64,000 nt of DNA from a bacterium (GCA_003577245.1 QEVS01000004.1:62001-126000); one strand, 5' to 3'; positions 23,320-32,691 are shown, numbered from the stretch's first letter. The notes: generated by a model from the letters alone, not told the origin. Numbers and translations are program-made.

Positions 23320-23973
23320 ATGCCACATGCACTCCCCCGGCCGCTCCGCGCCGTCCTGCTGGACATCGATGGAACCATCCTCGACACGCGGGAGTTCATC
23401 TTCGCGGCCTTCGAGCACGCTTTTCTCCATCACCGGCTGCCACCACCCCCGCGCGAGGAGCTCTCCCGGCATGTTGGCCAGCGGGAGCTCCACCACATAT
23501 ACAGCGGTTTCGCCGAGGAGTTCGCCGCGGCGATGACGGAACTCCACCGCGACTTCCAGGCGGCGAACCTGGAGCTTGCGGTCCCCTATCCCGGTGCGGA
23601 GGGCGTCCTTTCGCGGCTGACGCGAGCCGGTCTGCGCCTGGCCGCCGTCACGAGCAGGTCGGTACGGACCTCGGCGAGGACGCTCGAGCTCAACGGCCTC
23701 GCCGGGTACTTTGCCACGGTGGTCTCGGCAGAAGACGTGCAACGCCTGAAGCCCCATCCCGAGCCGCTGCTTGCCGCCCTGGAGCGCATGGGGCACCCGC
23801 CCGAGGCGGCTGTGATGGTGGGCGACACCGCGGCCGACATGGAAGCCGGGCGCGCGGCGGGCCTCTTCACGGTGGCGGCGACCTACGGTTTCCAGGGGCC
23901 GGGCGTCCTCGACTCGGCGCCCGATGCGGCGATCGGCGCCATCGGCGAGCTGCCGCGGCTGCTCGGGCTATGA
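23320..23973 (+). CDS. HAD-family hydrolase (phosphoglycolate phosphatase-like)
   Basis: 217 residues. HAD motifs I-IV are visible: LLDIDGTILDT (nucleophile Asp), VTSRS (motif II), KPHPEPLL (motif III Lys) and VMVGDTAADMEAGRAAG (motif IV). The helical cap between residues ~20 and 85 places it in the Gph/beta-phosphoglucomutase-like group. Substrate unknown. Its 3' end overlaps by 6 bp the convergent phosphotransferase gene. Confidence 0.88.
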   Translation: MPHALPRPLRAVLLDIDGTILDTREFIFAAFEHAFLHHRLPPPPREELSRHVGQRELHHIYSGFAEEFAAAMTELHRDFQAANLELAVPYPGAEGVLSRLTRAGLRLAAVTSRSVRTSARTLELNGLAGYFATVVSAEDVQRLKPHPEPLLAALERMGHPPEAAVMVGDTAADMEAGRAAGLFTVAATYGFQGPGVLDSAPDAAIGAIGELPRLLGL

Positions 23974-24786
23974 GCGGGGCCGCAGCTCCTCAATCAGGCG
24001 CAGCAGTGCAGGGCGCTCCTCGGGAATGCCGTCATTGAGTCGCGCCACCGCGCACACGAAGACCCAGCTGTCGAGGTTCGACAGGTCAGCCGTTGTCGTG
24101 TCGCGGTACGCCCGTTCGTAGTAGCGAAGGAGCAGCTTCCGCGCCACCACGAAGATGCCTCCCGCAATGCGCGAGACCCCCGGGGGCATGGGGCTGACGC
24201 GGCCCAGCACCATGGTGTTGGCGAAGTCGGCCGCGGGTTCGCCACGGCAGGCTGCCGTCCAGTCGATGATGGCCGTGCCGGCTGACGAAGACATGATGTT
24301 GCCGGGATGGAAGTCTCCGTGCAGGAGGCGGTCGCCGGCGGGCAGGCGGTTGAGGGTTTCGATGGTGGGCGCGCGCAGGTCGTCGGGCACCAGGGGCGAA
24401 TGCGCCGCCACACCCCGGAGGTGCTCGCTGGCAGGGGGCAGCGACGTGGGGGCGGCGATGGCGTTCAGGCGTGCATGGAGGGTGCCCGTGAGGATGGCGA
24501 CACTCCTCAGCTTCCAGGGCCTTCTACCCACCACGCTGAAGAGGTCGGTCCCCTCCATGCGCTCCATAACCAGGCCGGGGCGGCCCTCGACTTCCACAAC
24601 CTCGCCCGGGCGCGGAACGGGAACACCCGCGCCTGCGGCCGCCCGCATCGCGGCCGCTTCACGCTCCAGTCCTTCATGCCCCTGGTGATTGCGCAGGAGA
24701 CGCAGCACCCCGGTTTCGCCCCAGAGGTAGATTTCGGCCTGGCGCCCCTCGGCGATCTTGCGGAGGCCGGCCGGTGGCGAAGTCAC
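23968..24786 (-). CDS. APH-family phosphotransferase
   Basis: 272 residues from GTG 24786; no ATG is available in the frame before the moaC stop. The kinase-like fold shows IAEGRQAEIYLWGETGVLRLLRN (ATP site), RLLHGDFHPGNIM (catalytic loop HGDxxPxN) and AIIDWTAACRGEPAADFANT (DFG-equivalent). Such enzymes phosphorylate small molecules such as choline or aminoglycosides. Target unknown; an antibiotic-resistance role is not implied. Confidence 0.85.
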   Translation of the reverse strand: MTSPPAGLRKIAEGRQAEIYLWGETGVLRLLRNHQGHEGLEREAAAMRAAAGAGVPVPRPGEVVEVEGRPGLVMERMEGTDLFSVVGRRPWKLRSVAILTGTLHARLNAIAAPTSLPPASEHLRGVAAHSPLVPDDLRAPTIETLNRLPAGDRLLHGDFHPGNIMSSSAGTAIIDWTAACRGEPAADFANTMVLGRVSPMPPGVSRIAGGIFVVARKLLLRYYERAYRDTTTADLSNLDSWVFVCAVARLNDGIPEERPALLRLIEELRPRS

Positions 24787-24862
24787 GGCCGGTGGTCCAT
24801 GGCCGGAGTGAGGCACAGTCCGCGAAAGCGGGCTACATGCCGGGCGGCCAATACGCGGCCGG

Positions 24863-25351
24863 CTACTCCGCGGCCCGCCATTCGCCACTCTTGCCGCCGC
24901 GTTTTTCGAGCAGGCGTAACCCTTCGATGCGCATGGCGCGGTCCACGGCCTTGCACATGTCGTACACGGTGAGGGCGGCAACGCTCACCGCGGTGAGTGC
25001 CTCCATCTCAACCCCCGTCTTGCCCGTGGTGCGAACGGTCGCCGTGATGTGCAGGCGATCGGCAGCGGCGGGCGCGAGGTCAACGGTGGCGCCGGTGATG
25101 GCGAGCGGGTGACACATGGGAACGAGGTCGCTCGTGCGCTTGGTGGCCATGATCCCCGCCACGCGCGCCACGGCGATGACGTCGCCCTTGGGCACGCCAC
25201 CCTGCTGGATGAGCGCAAGGGTGGCCGGCTCCATCACCACATACCCTTCGGCTACGGCTTCGCGGGCTGTCTCGGCCTTGGCGGAAACGTCCACCATGCG
25301 GGCGGCGCCAGTGGCGTCGAGGTGCGAAAGCGAAGCGTCGCCCTTAGCCAT
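24863..25351 (-). CDS. moaC: Cyclic pyranopterin monophosphate synthase
   Basis: 162 residues, normal length. Family residues: [44 protein letters not shown] (active-site KxxxL and MCHPL), [28 protein letters not shown] and ending in the KSGEW motif. MoaC completes cyclic pyranopterin from the MoaA product in molybdenum cofactor synthesis. No other moa gene is nearby. It overlaps by 8 bp the small membrane-protein gene. Confidence 0.95.
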   Translation of the reverse strand: MAKGDASLSHLDATGAARMVDVSAKAETAREAVAEGYVVMEPATLALIQQGGVPKGDVIAVARVAGIMATKRTSDLVPMCHPLAITGATVDLAPAAADRLHITATVRTTGKTGVEMEALTAVSVAALTVYDMCKAVDRAMRIEGLRLLEKRGGKSGEWRAAE

Positions 25352-25562
25352 GGTGCTTCCGCCACATATGCGTTTCGTAGACCCAGATGGAGGCCCAGGC
25401 GAGCGCGCCCGCCACCAGCCCGCCCGGCACGCCCGCGAGTGGCGAAATCCACGTATCGGCGGCGATGACGCCCGCGCCCATGGCGGGAAGGAATCCGAGG
25501 AAGGCAGAGCGCCGCCGCTCCGATTCGAATCGTTCGCGCAGGGCTGATTTCGCCGAAGCCAT
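25344..25562 (-). CDS. Small membrane protein upstream of moaC
   Basis: 72 residues from ATG 25562 (an ATG at 25574 is equally weak in ribosome site). The N-terminus is basic ([18 protein letters not shown]), followed by two hydrophobic stretches ([17 protein letters not shown] and [19 protein letters not shown]). Not recognised. It overlaps the moaC start, so it is co-translated with it; a role in cofactor synthesis is not evident. Confidence 0.55.
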   Translation of the reverse strand: MASAKSALRERFESERRRSAFLGFLPAMGAGVIAADTWISPLAGVPGGLVAGALAWASIWVYETHMWRKHHG

Positions 25563-25629
25563 CGACTTCAGCATACGCGCCGGCGGGCGAGGGCGCAGCG
25601 GCCGGGGAGCCGTTGAACGTGCGTCCCTG

Positions 25630-26424
25630 CTAGCGCCGGCCGGGCCCGGTGATGCTCACTCCGCCATCGACCGGCAGCACCACCCCTGTGACGTAGCGCG
25701 CTTCGTCGGACACGAGGAAGAGCGCGGCATAGCCCACGTCCCAGCCCGTGCCCTCGACACCGAGGGGCGAGGCCCGCCGCCGTTGCTCGCGCAGCTCGCC
25801 GGGCATCCCGCCCGCGTAGACCATCGGCGTGTAGACCGGCCCGGGGGCGATGCAATTCACGCGAATGCCGTCGCGGGCGTGGTCGATCGCCATCGCCCGC
25901 GTGAGCGAGATGACGGCGCCCTTCGAGGTGGCATAGGGCGTCAGGCGCGAAGGGCGCATGGCGGCGATCGAGGAGATGTTCACAATCGCGCCCCCGCCGC
26001 TGGCCGCCATGGCCGGGACCGCGTGCTTGCTCGCCAGCATCATGCTCTTGACGTTCACCCGCATCACCATGTCCCAGTCGTCCTCCGTCACGTCCACGAC
26101 CGAGCCCCCGATGCCGATGCCCACGTTGTTGTCGAGAATGTCGAGCCTTCCCCACCTGGCGAGGGCACGCTCGACCATCAGGCGGCAGTCAGTGTCGCTC
26201 GTCACGTCGGCTTCGAGCGCTTCCACCTCGGCTGCGGGGTTCTCGTCGCAGATCATGCGCAGGGTGGCCTCGGCGGCGCTCAGCTTGCGATCGGCAAGCA
26301 TCACCCTTGCCCCTTCGCGGGCGAAGAGGATGGCGGCCGCACGCCCGTTGCCAACCCCATCGTCGAGTTGCGAACCGGCGCCCGTGACGATGGCGACTTT
26401 GCCTTCCAGCCTTCCGGGGCTCAT
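25630..26424 (-). CDS. Short-chain dehydrogenase/reductase
   Basis: 264 residues. The classic SDR motifs are GKVAIVTGAG (nucleotide site, with an unusual SQLDDGVGNGRAAA insertion), DILDNNVGIG (NNVG instead of NNAG), IVNISSIAA with the catalytic Ser, YATSKGA (Tyr/Lys) and IRVNCIAPGPVYTPM. Substrate unknown. The C-terminal VTGVVLPVDGG matches the family. Confidence 0.92.
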   Translation of the reverse strand: MSPGRLEGKVAIVTGAGSQLDDGVGNGRAAAILFAREGARVMLADRKLSAAEATLRMICDENPAAEVEALEADVTSDTDCRLMVERALARWGRLDILDNNVGIGIGGSVVDVTEDDWDMVMRVNVKSMMLASKHAVPAMAASGGGAIVNISSIAAMRPSRLTPYATSKGAVISLTRAMAIDHARDGIRVNCIAPGPVYTPMVYAGGMPGELREQRRRASPLGVEGTGWDVGYAALFLVSDEARYVTGVVLPVDGGVSITGPGRR

Positions 26425-26521
26425 GGAATGTCCCCTCCCTTCAGTGTCAGCGGCGGTAGCCTACACCGTTTGCCGCAGGCAAGGCCCTGGCCGCGGCGCA
26501 CCGGTCCCAATGGTTGCGGGT

Positions 26522-27234
26522 TCAGGTTCGCTTCCCGGCCACGGCAGCGGGGGATGCATGTTCCCGGACAAACGCCTCTGCCTCGGTCCAGCGGCCGGGC
26601 ACGACGTAGAGCCGCAGCGGATGGCGCCAGCGACGCCGCAGGGTGATGACGCACCGAGGGGCATCGAACTGGACGCGCCGGACGTCCTTCCATTTCGCCT
26701 CGCCCTCGGGCGGGAGGAGGAGGGCAGCCGCCTGGGCACTGTTCCGGGCATCTCGCGAGCCGGGGGCGAAGAGCAGCGCCGCGCTCTCAACGCCTTCCAG
26801 CTCCTTTCCTGATGTGCGGGCGGCTGCGCTCACGGGGCTGAGAACAAAGGCCATCATGAGGCGGTTGCCCACGCTCACGGCCGCGAAGAGCGCCGCCCCG
26901 ATGACGACCGCAGCGGCAACCAGCCCCAGGACCAGGAACAGCTTGATCGCGAAGCCTGCGCCACCGTTGCCTTCCGCGTACAGGACAACCAGGGGGGGCC
27001 CAGCAGGACTGCAAAGCCCGCGCCGAAATAGAGGGCAGCCCACCCCCAGCGAATCCAGAGGTAGCGGTTGTTGATGATGGGCACGGCCCTGCTCCAGGCG
27101 ATTCCGTCAGCAGGCGGCCGTGCCATCTCGGGGGGAGCCTCGGGCAGCCCGGCGCCGCACTTGTGGCAGAAGCGCTCCTCCATGCTCCGCCGCTTCGTTC
27201 CACAGCTATGACAGCGGTCAACGATGGCGACCAT
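26522..27234 (-). pseudogene. Zinc-ribbon membrane protein with a frameshift in a C7 run
   Basis: Two frames join into one protein. From ATG 27234 (GGGGAGG upstream) come a double-Cys zinc ribbon (RCHSCGTKRRSMEERFCHKCGAGL) and a first membrane segment (WGWAALYFGAGFAVLLGPP). The other frame continues LVVLYAEGNGGAGFAIKLFL, then VLGLVAAAVVIGAALFAA and a soluble tail (VRRVQFDAPRCVITLRRRWR). The break is at a run of seven G on the plus strand (26992-26998); one added base restores about 238 residues. This may be a sequencing error, a mutation or a slippage switch. Confidence 0.6.
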
Positions 27235-27436
27235 CAGGGGCCTCCCCGGGCGCGCCTCTGCCGGCACGGTCCGGTGCGAACGATACGCCCGGGAACGAGC
27301 GGGCATAACCCCCAACCGGTCCACCGGGAAGCGCCGGCCGGACGTTCCCGTCGCGGAGCGGGTGACATGCGCCCCTGGGAGATCCGGGCCGAGGTGGCAA
27401 CGATGGCGTCAATTCTTACCCTGGAGGCACCCTCAC

Positions 27437-28324
27437 ATGGCGCTGACCCTCGTCGAAGCCAGCAAGCTCAGTACCGATACCCTCGTTGCCGGAGTCATCG
27501 AGACGATGGCGCAGGAGAGCCCCATTCTCCAGCGTCTCCCGTTCATCGAAATCGTCGGCAACGGCCTCGCCTACAACCGCGAGAACGCTGCTCCCACCGC
27601 CGCCTTCTACGACGTGGGCGACACCTGGACCGAAAGCACCCCCACCTTCACCCAGGAGTCGGCCAGCCTGCGCATCATGGGTGGCGACGCCGACGTCGAC
27701 AACTTCCTCAAGGCGACGCGGTCAAACATCCAGGACCTCGAGGCCGCGGTGGTCCAGCTCAAGTCCCGCGCCGTCCAGTCGCTCTTCGATGACACCTTCG
27801 TCAACGGCGACTCGGGGGTTGACCCCAACAGCTTCGAAGGCATCGATGTGCTCTGCGGGGGCGGGCAGACCGTCAGCATGGGCACAAACGGCGACCCGCT
27901 CAGCCTGGAGAAGCTCGACGAGCTGGTGGACCGGGTGCGCGGCGGCAAGCCCGGCCTGCTGCTGATGAGCCGCCGCAGCCGCCGCTCGCTCAATGTCCTC
28001 GCTCGCACCTCCGGCACCTTCCTCGAAGCCGACCGCGATGAGTTCGGGGGCATGGTGCAGTTCTACGACGGCATCCCCATCGGCGTCTGCGACTACATCA
28101 GCGATGCCGCCACCGTGGGAACGAGCACCGACTGCAGCACCATCTACGCGATGCAGTTCGGCGAAGGCGGGCTCTGCGGGCTGACGGCTCCCGGGGGCCT
28201 CACGGTGGAACGCGTGGGCAGCCTGGAGACGAAGGACGCCTCGCGTATCCGCGTGAAGTGGTACGCGGGGCTGGCGCTGTTCAACTCCGTGAAGCTGGCG
28301 AAGCTCGTGGGTGTGCGGCCCTGA
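27437..28324 (+). CDS. Phage major capsid-like protein, isolated in the chromosome
   Basis: 295 residues from ATG 27437 (CTGGAGG nine bases upstream). The layout is that of a phage coat protein: a helical start (LTLVEASKLSTDTLVAGVIETMAQESPIL), the beta-rich ENAAPTAAFYDVGDTWTEST region, LKATRSNIQDLEAAVVQLKSRAVQSLFDD (spine helix) and a C-terminal domain with KPGLLLMSRRSRRSLNVLA and GMVQFYDGIPIGVCDYIS. It has no visible protease-processed delta domain. No phage gene adjoins it; it is a single-gene unit with its own terminator. HK97-fold membership is inferred. Confidence 0.75.
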   Translation: MALTLVEASKLSTDTLVAGVIETMAQESPILQRLPFIEIVGNGLAYNRENAAPTAAFYDVGDTWTESTPTFTQESASLRIMGGDADVDNFLKATRSNIQDLEAAVVQLKSRAVQSLFDDTFVNGDSGVDPNSFEGIDVLCGGGQTVSMGTNGDPLSLEKLDELVDRVRGGKPGLLLMSRRSRRSLNVLARTSGTFLEADRDEFGGMVQFYDGIPIGVCDYISDAATVGTSTDCSTIYAMQFGEGGLCGLTAPGGLTVERVGSLETKDASRIRVKWYAGLALFNSVKLAKLVGVRP

Positions 28325-28350
28325 CGTGGCTGCCGCCCGGGTCTAATGCG

Positions 28351-28380
28351 GGGGCGGGAGCAATCCCGCCCCTTTTCGTT
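28351..28380 (+). terminator. Intrinsic terminator of the capsid-like gene
   Basis: GGGGCGGGA and TCCCGCCCC pair perfectly (9 bp) around a GCAA tetraloop, followed by TTTTCGTT. It lies 26 bp after the stop. This is the best-formed plus-strand terminator in the window and suggests the capsid-like gene is still expressed as a unit. Confidence 0.85.
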
Positions 28381-28395
28381 GCGCTGCCGGGCGCC

Positions 28396-28614
28396 TCAGC
28401 CGACGCAGCAGGAACGGTGAGATTCGGCCCAGCGCACGAGGGCCGGGATGTCGTGGGTGCCGGTCTTCTGGTGCAGGTGCTTCACGTGTGTGCGCGCGGT
28501 GCTCTCTCTGCGGCCCGTCTCCTTCGCCACGGCCGTCACGCGAAGGCCGGTCGTGAGCATGCGCAGCACCTCGCGCTCGGTTGGAGTGAGCTGTTCACAG
28601 GCTGACCGGGGCAC
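28396..28614 (-). CDS. LuxR-type HTH protein (stand-alone DNA-binding domain)
   Basis: 72 residues. GTG 28614 is preferred because GGAGG lies 7 nt upstream; the TTG at 28620 is too close to it. LTPTEREVLRMLTTGLRVTAVAKETGRRESTARTHVKHLHQKTG is a GerE/LuxR HTH, with the usual ARTHV recognition helix. No receiver or ligand domain is fused. It converges on the capsid-like gene across the terminator; whether it regulates that gene is unknown. Confidence 0.8.
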   Translation of the reverse strand: MPRSACEQLTPTEREVLRMLTTGLRVTAVAKETGRRESTARTHVKHLHQKTGTHDIPALVRWAESHRSCCVG

Positions 28615-28779
28615 AGGCAAACCTCCGCCCGATTTGTGAGGGGATGTTAGCGCGCTCGCGCCTCCCGTGCGAAGTGAGCAGCATTACGCGTCTGCTTCCA
28701 GGACTCTGATATGAATTTCAATCACAGGCTTGATTTTCTTGAGATTGTCCTTAAGAATAGGCCAACCAAGGGGGAAGAC

Positions 28780-29697
28780 GTGGCCATCCTCGACATTCGC
28801 GACCTGACCAAGCGTTACCGTAATGGCACCCTTGCAAACGACCGGCTCTCCCTTGCGCTGGAGCCGGGGGAGATCTACGGCCTCCTTGGGCCCAACGGCG
28901 CGGGCAAGACCACGCTCGTCCGCCAGGTGCTCGGGCTTCTCAAACCCACCGCCGGCAGCATCACCCTCGACGGCGCCGATCTCGTGGCGGACCCCGGCTT
29001 TGCCCGGGCGAACATCGGCTTCCTTCCGCAGGGCCAGTTCGACCTGCAGGCGGTCCACGTCGACGAGCTCATCTATCTGATCGGGAAGCTCCGCGGCCTG
29101 TCATCGCAAGAGGCGCGCAGCCGCACCGAAGAGCTCATCGAACGGCTCGAGCTCGGCCCCTTCCGGAAGACGCAGGTCCATGCTGCTTCGGGCGGAGTGC
29201 GGCGGCTCACAGGGTTCGCCACCGCCATCGTCGCCCGCGCGCGCCTGCTCGTGCTTGACGAGCCAACCAACGACATCGACCCCGTTCGCCGGCAGCTACT
29301 CTGGAGCATGATCGCCGAGCTGGGCGCCGAAGGCAGCACGGTGCTGCTCGTCACCCACAACCTGGCCGAGGCCGAGCGCGTCATCCACCGGCTGGCCATC
29401 ATCGACCAGGGCCGCATCCTCAAGGAAGGCTCTCCTGCCTCGTTGCGAACGGTCGTGACCGACCGGCTTCGCCTGGAGATCACGGCCGCGGGGCCCTACC
29501 AGCCTCACCCCGCGCTCGTGGCCGATGGCGGCCCCGACATGTGGTTCCTCGATGAGCGCGACCTGCCCGCCGTCAGCCACTGGCTCACCGGCCTGCGTGA
29601 AGACGGAGTGGTGCTTGACTTCCGCATCGGCCCGCCCACGCTCGATGACATCTACGCCGTAACGGTGAACGGCCGCGTGCCGGAGGCGGTGGCATGA
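28780..29697 (+). CDS. ABC exporter ATP-binding protein
   Basis: 305 residues from GTG 28780, with AGGGGGAAG just upstream; an ATG at 28711 gives an unlikely N-terminal extension. Walker A is GLLGPNGAGKTT, Q-loop FLPQGQFDL, signature ASGGVRR (the usual LSGGQ Leu/Gln changed), Walker B LLVLDEPTNDIDP and the H-loop VTHN. This is the CcmA/DrrA-like branch. It overlaps the first permease (ATGA), giving an ATPase-permease-permease operon, typical of drug, lipid or bacteriocin exporters. Confidence 0.9.
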   Translation: MAILDIRDLTKRYRNGTLANDRLSLALEPGEIYGLLGPNGAGKTTLVRQVLGLLKPTAGSITLDGADLVADPGFARANIGFLPQGQFDLQAVHVDELIYLIGKLRGLSSQEARSRTEELIERLELGPFRKTQVHAASGGVRRLTGFATAIVARARLLVLDEPTNDIDPVRRQLLWSMIAELGAEGSTVLLVTHNLAEAERVIHRLAIIDQGRILKEGSPASLRTVVTDRLRLEITAAGPYQPHPALVADGGPDMWFLDERDLPAVSHWLTGLREDGVVLDFRIGPPTLDDIYAVTVNGRVPEAVA

Positions 29698-30431
29698 GGT
29701 CTGCCCGCCAGTTCACCGACCTCGTGCGGCTCAGCCTCCTGATGAACCGGAACGAAATCTGGTTCATCGGCCTGCTCCAGGTGCTGCTCACCGTCAGCTT
29801 CGTGCTGGGCTTTGGCTATTTCCTGAGGCCCATCTCGGAGACCCAGGCGCTCTTCCTCACCACCGGGGTGGCCACCAACACGGTGGTCATGGTCGCGCTG
29901 GTGGGATTGCCCAACATCCTCTCGCAGGGGAAGGCCGAAGGGAGGCTCGACTATTTCCTCACGCTGCCGGTGAATCGCGAGGTCTTTCTCGGCGCCCAGG
30001 TGGCCTACGTCGCGCTCACCGCCCTGCCCGGCATCGTCTTCGCGGTCTGGTTCGGCGACTGGCATTACGGGCTGTCGCTCAATCTCAACCCGGCCGTCAT
30101 CGTGGTGGTCGTCCTGGGGGTGCTTTCGCTCGCGGGCGTGGGCATAGCAGTCGGAACGCTCTCCCCGCGGCCCGAGATTACGAACGCGCTCACGAACCTC
30201 ATCGTGTTCTATGTCCTGCTCTTCGCGCCCGTCCTCATACCCCGGGAACAGCTGCCCTCACTCCTGGAGCACCTCTCGGTGGCCATGCCGCCCACCTACG
30301 TGGCCGATGCCATGCGGGGCGCGCTCACCGACCTTCCCGGCACGCACCTGGCGCGTTCGCTCCTGGTGATGACGGGGTTTGCCTGCGTCTCGCTCGCCAT
30401 GAGCGTGGCTGCCATTCGCCGGAGGGGCTGA
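29694..30431 (+). CDS. ABC-2 type permease, copy 1
   Basis: 245 residues with six membrane segments (e.g. FIGLLQVLLTVSFVLGFGYF, AVIVVVVLGVLSLAGVGIAVG, NLIVFYVLLFAPVLIP). The KAEGRLDYFLTLPVNRE coupling helix contacts the ATPase, and the AMPPTYVADAMRG motif is the ABC-2 signature near the end. It forms a pair with the next gene, which is a clear paralogue, so the exporter core is probably a heterodimer. Confidence 0.88.
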   Translation: MRSARQFTDLVRLSLLMNRNEIWFIGLLQVLLTVSFVLGFGYFLRPISETQALFLTTGVATNTVVMVALVGLPNILSQGKAEGRLDYFLTLPVNREVFLGAQVAYVALTALPGIVFAVWFGDWHYGLSLNLNPAVIVVVVLGVLSLAGVGIAVGTLSPRPEITNALTNLIVFYVLLFAPVLIPREQLPSLLEHLSVAMPPTYVADAMRGALTDLPGTHLARSLLVMTGFACVSLAMSVAAIRRRG

Positions 30432-30434
30432 GCA

Positions 30435-31172
30435 ATGAACGCCGCGCGCCAGTACGCAGACCTGGTGAAGCTGGAATTCCTCATGGGGCGCCCCTACATC
30501 TGGATGGGGATGATGATCCAGGCGGTCATGACCGTCGGCCTCGTCTGGGGCTTCGGCTTCTTCATCCCCGATATCAGCGAAGGGCAGGCCCTCTACCTGA
30601 CGACGGGGGCGGCCTCGCAGTCGGTCGTCACCATGGCGCTCGTGATGCTCCCCCAGAAGATCGCCGAGGAGAAGGCCGAGGGCACGCTGCACTACTTCCT
30701 GACGCTGCCGATCAGCCGCGAGATGTATGTCGCTGCCCAGCTCACCGTCGTGGGCATCCTCGCGCTGCCGGGGATCATCCTGGCGGTGGCGCTGGGAACC
30801 TGGTACTACGGCATTTCCATCGAGCCGGGAGCGGCCTTGCTCGTGGTGGTGCCGCTGGCCGTGGTCTCCCTGGCCGGGGTGGGCGTGGCCATTTCCGTGC
30901 TTTCGCCGTGGCCCCAGGTCACAAACGCGCTCACGCAAATCACCATTTTCTACGTCCTCCTCTTCGCTCCCATCCTCTTCCCGAAGGAACAGCTGCCCGG
31001 GCTGCTGCAGGACCTCTCCGTGGCGATGCCCCCGACGTACGTGGCCGACGCCATGCGAGGCGCGCTCACCGGCCTCCCGGGCACCAACCTGGGACGTTCC
31101 ATCGCGGTCATGTCGATGTTCGCTCTTGTTTCGGTCGCAATCAGCGCCGCGACCATGAGAAGGCGAGGCTGA
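30435..31172 (+). CDS. ABC-2 type permease, copy 2
   Basis: 245 residues, same length as copy 1 and alignable throughout (KAEGTLHYFLTLPISREM, AMPPTYVADAMRGALTGLPGT, ending RRRG in both). It begins 3 bp after the first copy, so the pair arose by tandem duplication. The substrate of the exporter is not evident from neighbours; a GT4 mannosyltransferase gene starts 225 bp later. Confidence 0.88.
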   Translation: MNAARQYADLVKLEFLMGRPYIWMGMMIQAVMTVGLVWGFGFFIPDISEGQALYLTTGAASQSVVTMALVMLPQKIAEEKAEGTLHYFLTLPISREMYVAAQLTVVGILALPGIILAVALGTWYYGISIEPGAALLVVVPLAVVSLAGVGVAISVLSPWPQVTNALTQITIFYVLLFAPILFPKEQLPGLLQDLSVAMPPTYVADAMRGALTGLPGTNLGRSIAVMSMFALVSVAISAATMRRRG

Positions 31173-31218
31173 GCGTGCATGTGACAGGCTCGCGGCTCCA
31201 TCACACACGGAGCGGCCA

Positions 31219-31241
31219 CCTTCGGCGAGCGCGGCCGAAGG
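31219..31241 (+). terminator. Weak hairpin after the exporter operon
   Basis: CCTTCGG and CCGAAGG form a 7-bp stem around a 9-nt GC-rich loop, 46 bp after the last permease stop, without a T-run. The rest of the 225-bp gap before 31398 shows no coding signal; a GC-rich stretch (31251-31330) precedes the next gene. Confidence 0.3.
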
Positions 31242-31397
31242 AGTAGTACGCGGATCCCCCTGGTCCGGCGGGAGGGTGCCGGCCCCACTACCCGGCCCCT
31301 CCCGCACCCCGGGTTGCGCCTCCGGGCCACATCGCTCCTTGCCTCCGCCGCCGAGCGCGTAGCCGTCTCCGCCATATAAGATGCGTTACGGCCCACC

Positions 31398-32618
31398 ATG
31401 AGAATCGCGCTTGTCTCCGCCTACGACATCGCCGTCCCGAGCGGGGTAAACGCCCACATTGGCCATCTCGCCCAGGAGTTCCGCGAGCGGGGGCACACCG
31501 TGCGGATCTTCGCCCCCGGTTCGCGCCGGCACGATGCCGGGCCCGATACCACCCTCATCGGCTGGACAGTGCCGATTCCGTCGGGGGGCTCCCTCGCGCG
31601 GGTGACGCTCTCGCCCGGCATCTACGGCAAGGTGAAGCGCATCCTCGCCGAGGAGCGCTTCGACATCATCCACCTCCACGAACCGTTGGTGCCGGCCCTG
31701 CCGCCCGTCTTCCTGCGCCTTTCGAAGTCGGTCAACGTGGGAACCTTCCACGCCGCGCACGACGGCGGCAGCTTCATGTATTCGATCAACCGGCCGCTGC
31801 TGCGCTCGTGGGCACGCCGTCTCCACGGGCGCATCGCCGTCTCCACGGCCGCCGCGGGCATGATCAAGCGCTACTTCCCGGGCCACTACGACATCATCCC
31901 CAACGGTGTCGACATCGACCGCTTTGCGGCCGAGATACCGTGCCCCGAAGATGCGGCCGCGGCCCGGCCCTACGTGCTCTTCGTCGGCCGCTTCGAAGAG
32001 CGCAAAGGACTGCCCGTCCTGCTGCGGGCGTTCGCCCTGCTCAAGGAGCGCCGCCCGGAGCTGAGCCTCGTGGTGGTGGGCGAGGGTGCGCGCCGCAAGG
32101 ATTACGAGGACTGGGTGCGCCAACACCGGGTGCCCGATGTGCACTTCGCCGGCTACGTGAGCGGCGAGGTGCTGCCCGCCTACTACCAGCACGCAACGGT
32201 CTACTGCGCCCCGAACACGGGCAACGAGTCGTTCGGCATCGTTCTCCTGGAAGCGATGGCCGCCGGCGTCCCGGTGGTGGCATCGAACATCGATGGCTTC
32301 GCGGCCGTGATCAATGACCCGCTCGGCGACTTGCCGGCGGCGCCATTCGACCTTGAGTGCCGGGCTGCCGAGCTGGTGCCGCCAAGCGACCCCGGGGCCC
32401 TGGCGGCCGCCCTGGAGAAGGTGGCGGCAACGCCCGCCCTGCGCCGCAGCATGTCCGCGGCCGGGCTGGCGCGCGCCCCGAACTTCTCGTGGCCACACGT
32501 CTCCGAGCGCATCCTCGCCTACTACGAGGCGCTGCTGACGAAGCACGGGCCGGCGCCCCCGCAGGCCGCTGACAGGCCGGCAGCCATCCAGCAGAATAGC
32601 CGGGGTCAACACAGCTAA
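31398..32618 (+). CDS. GT4 glycosyltransferase, PimA-like
   Basis: 406 residues. MRIALVSAYDIAVPSGVNAHIGHLAQEF is the GT-B donor/acceptor opening seen in phosphatidylinositol mannosyltransferases, with HEPLVPALPPVFL and FHAAHDGG following. The C-terminal GT1 domain carries VLFVGRFEERKGLPVLLRAF and the E-x7-E motif NESFGIVLLEAMAAGVPVVASNIDGF. Acts at the inner membrane face on a lipid acceptor; sugar and lipid are inferred from the family. Confidence 0.88.
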   Translation: MRIALVSAYDIAVPSGVNAHIGHLAQEFRERGHTVRIFAPGSRRHDAGPDTTLIGWTVPIPSGGSLARVTLSPGIYGKVKRILAEERFDIIHLHEPLVPALPPVFLRLSKSVNVGTFHAAHDGGSFMYSINRPLLRSWARRLHGRIAVSTAAAGMIKRYFPGHYDIIPNGVDIDRFAAEIPCPEDAAAARPYVLFVGRFEERKGLPVLLRAFALLKERRPELSLVVVGEGARRKDYEDWVRQHRVPDVHFAGYVSGEVLPAYYQHATVYCAPNTGNESFGIVLLEAMAAGVPVVASNIDGFAAVINDPLGDLPAAPFDLECRAAELVPPSDPGALAAALEKVAATPALRRSMSAAGLARAPNFSWPHVSERILAYYEALLTKHGPAPPQAADRPAAIQQNSRGQHS

Positions 32619-32691
32619 CTCCCGGTCGTGTAGTATCCTTGGGCCCCACCGGCGCCAGCCGGCGCGGGGGACGTTCCGGAGGGAGGGGACG

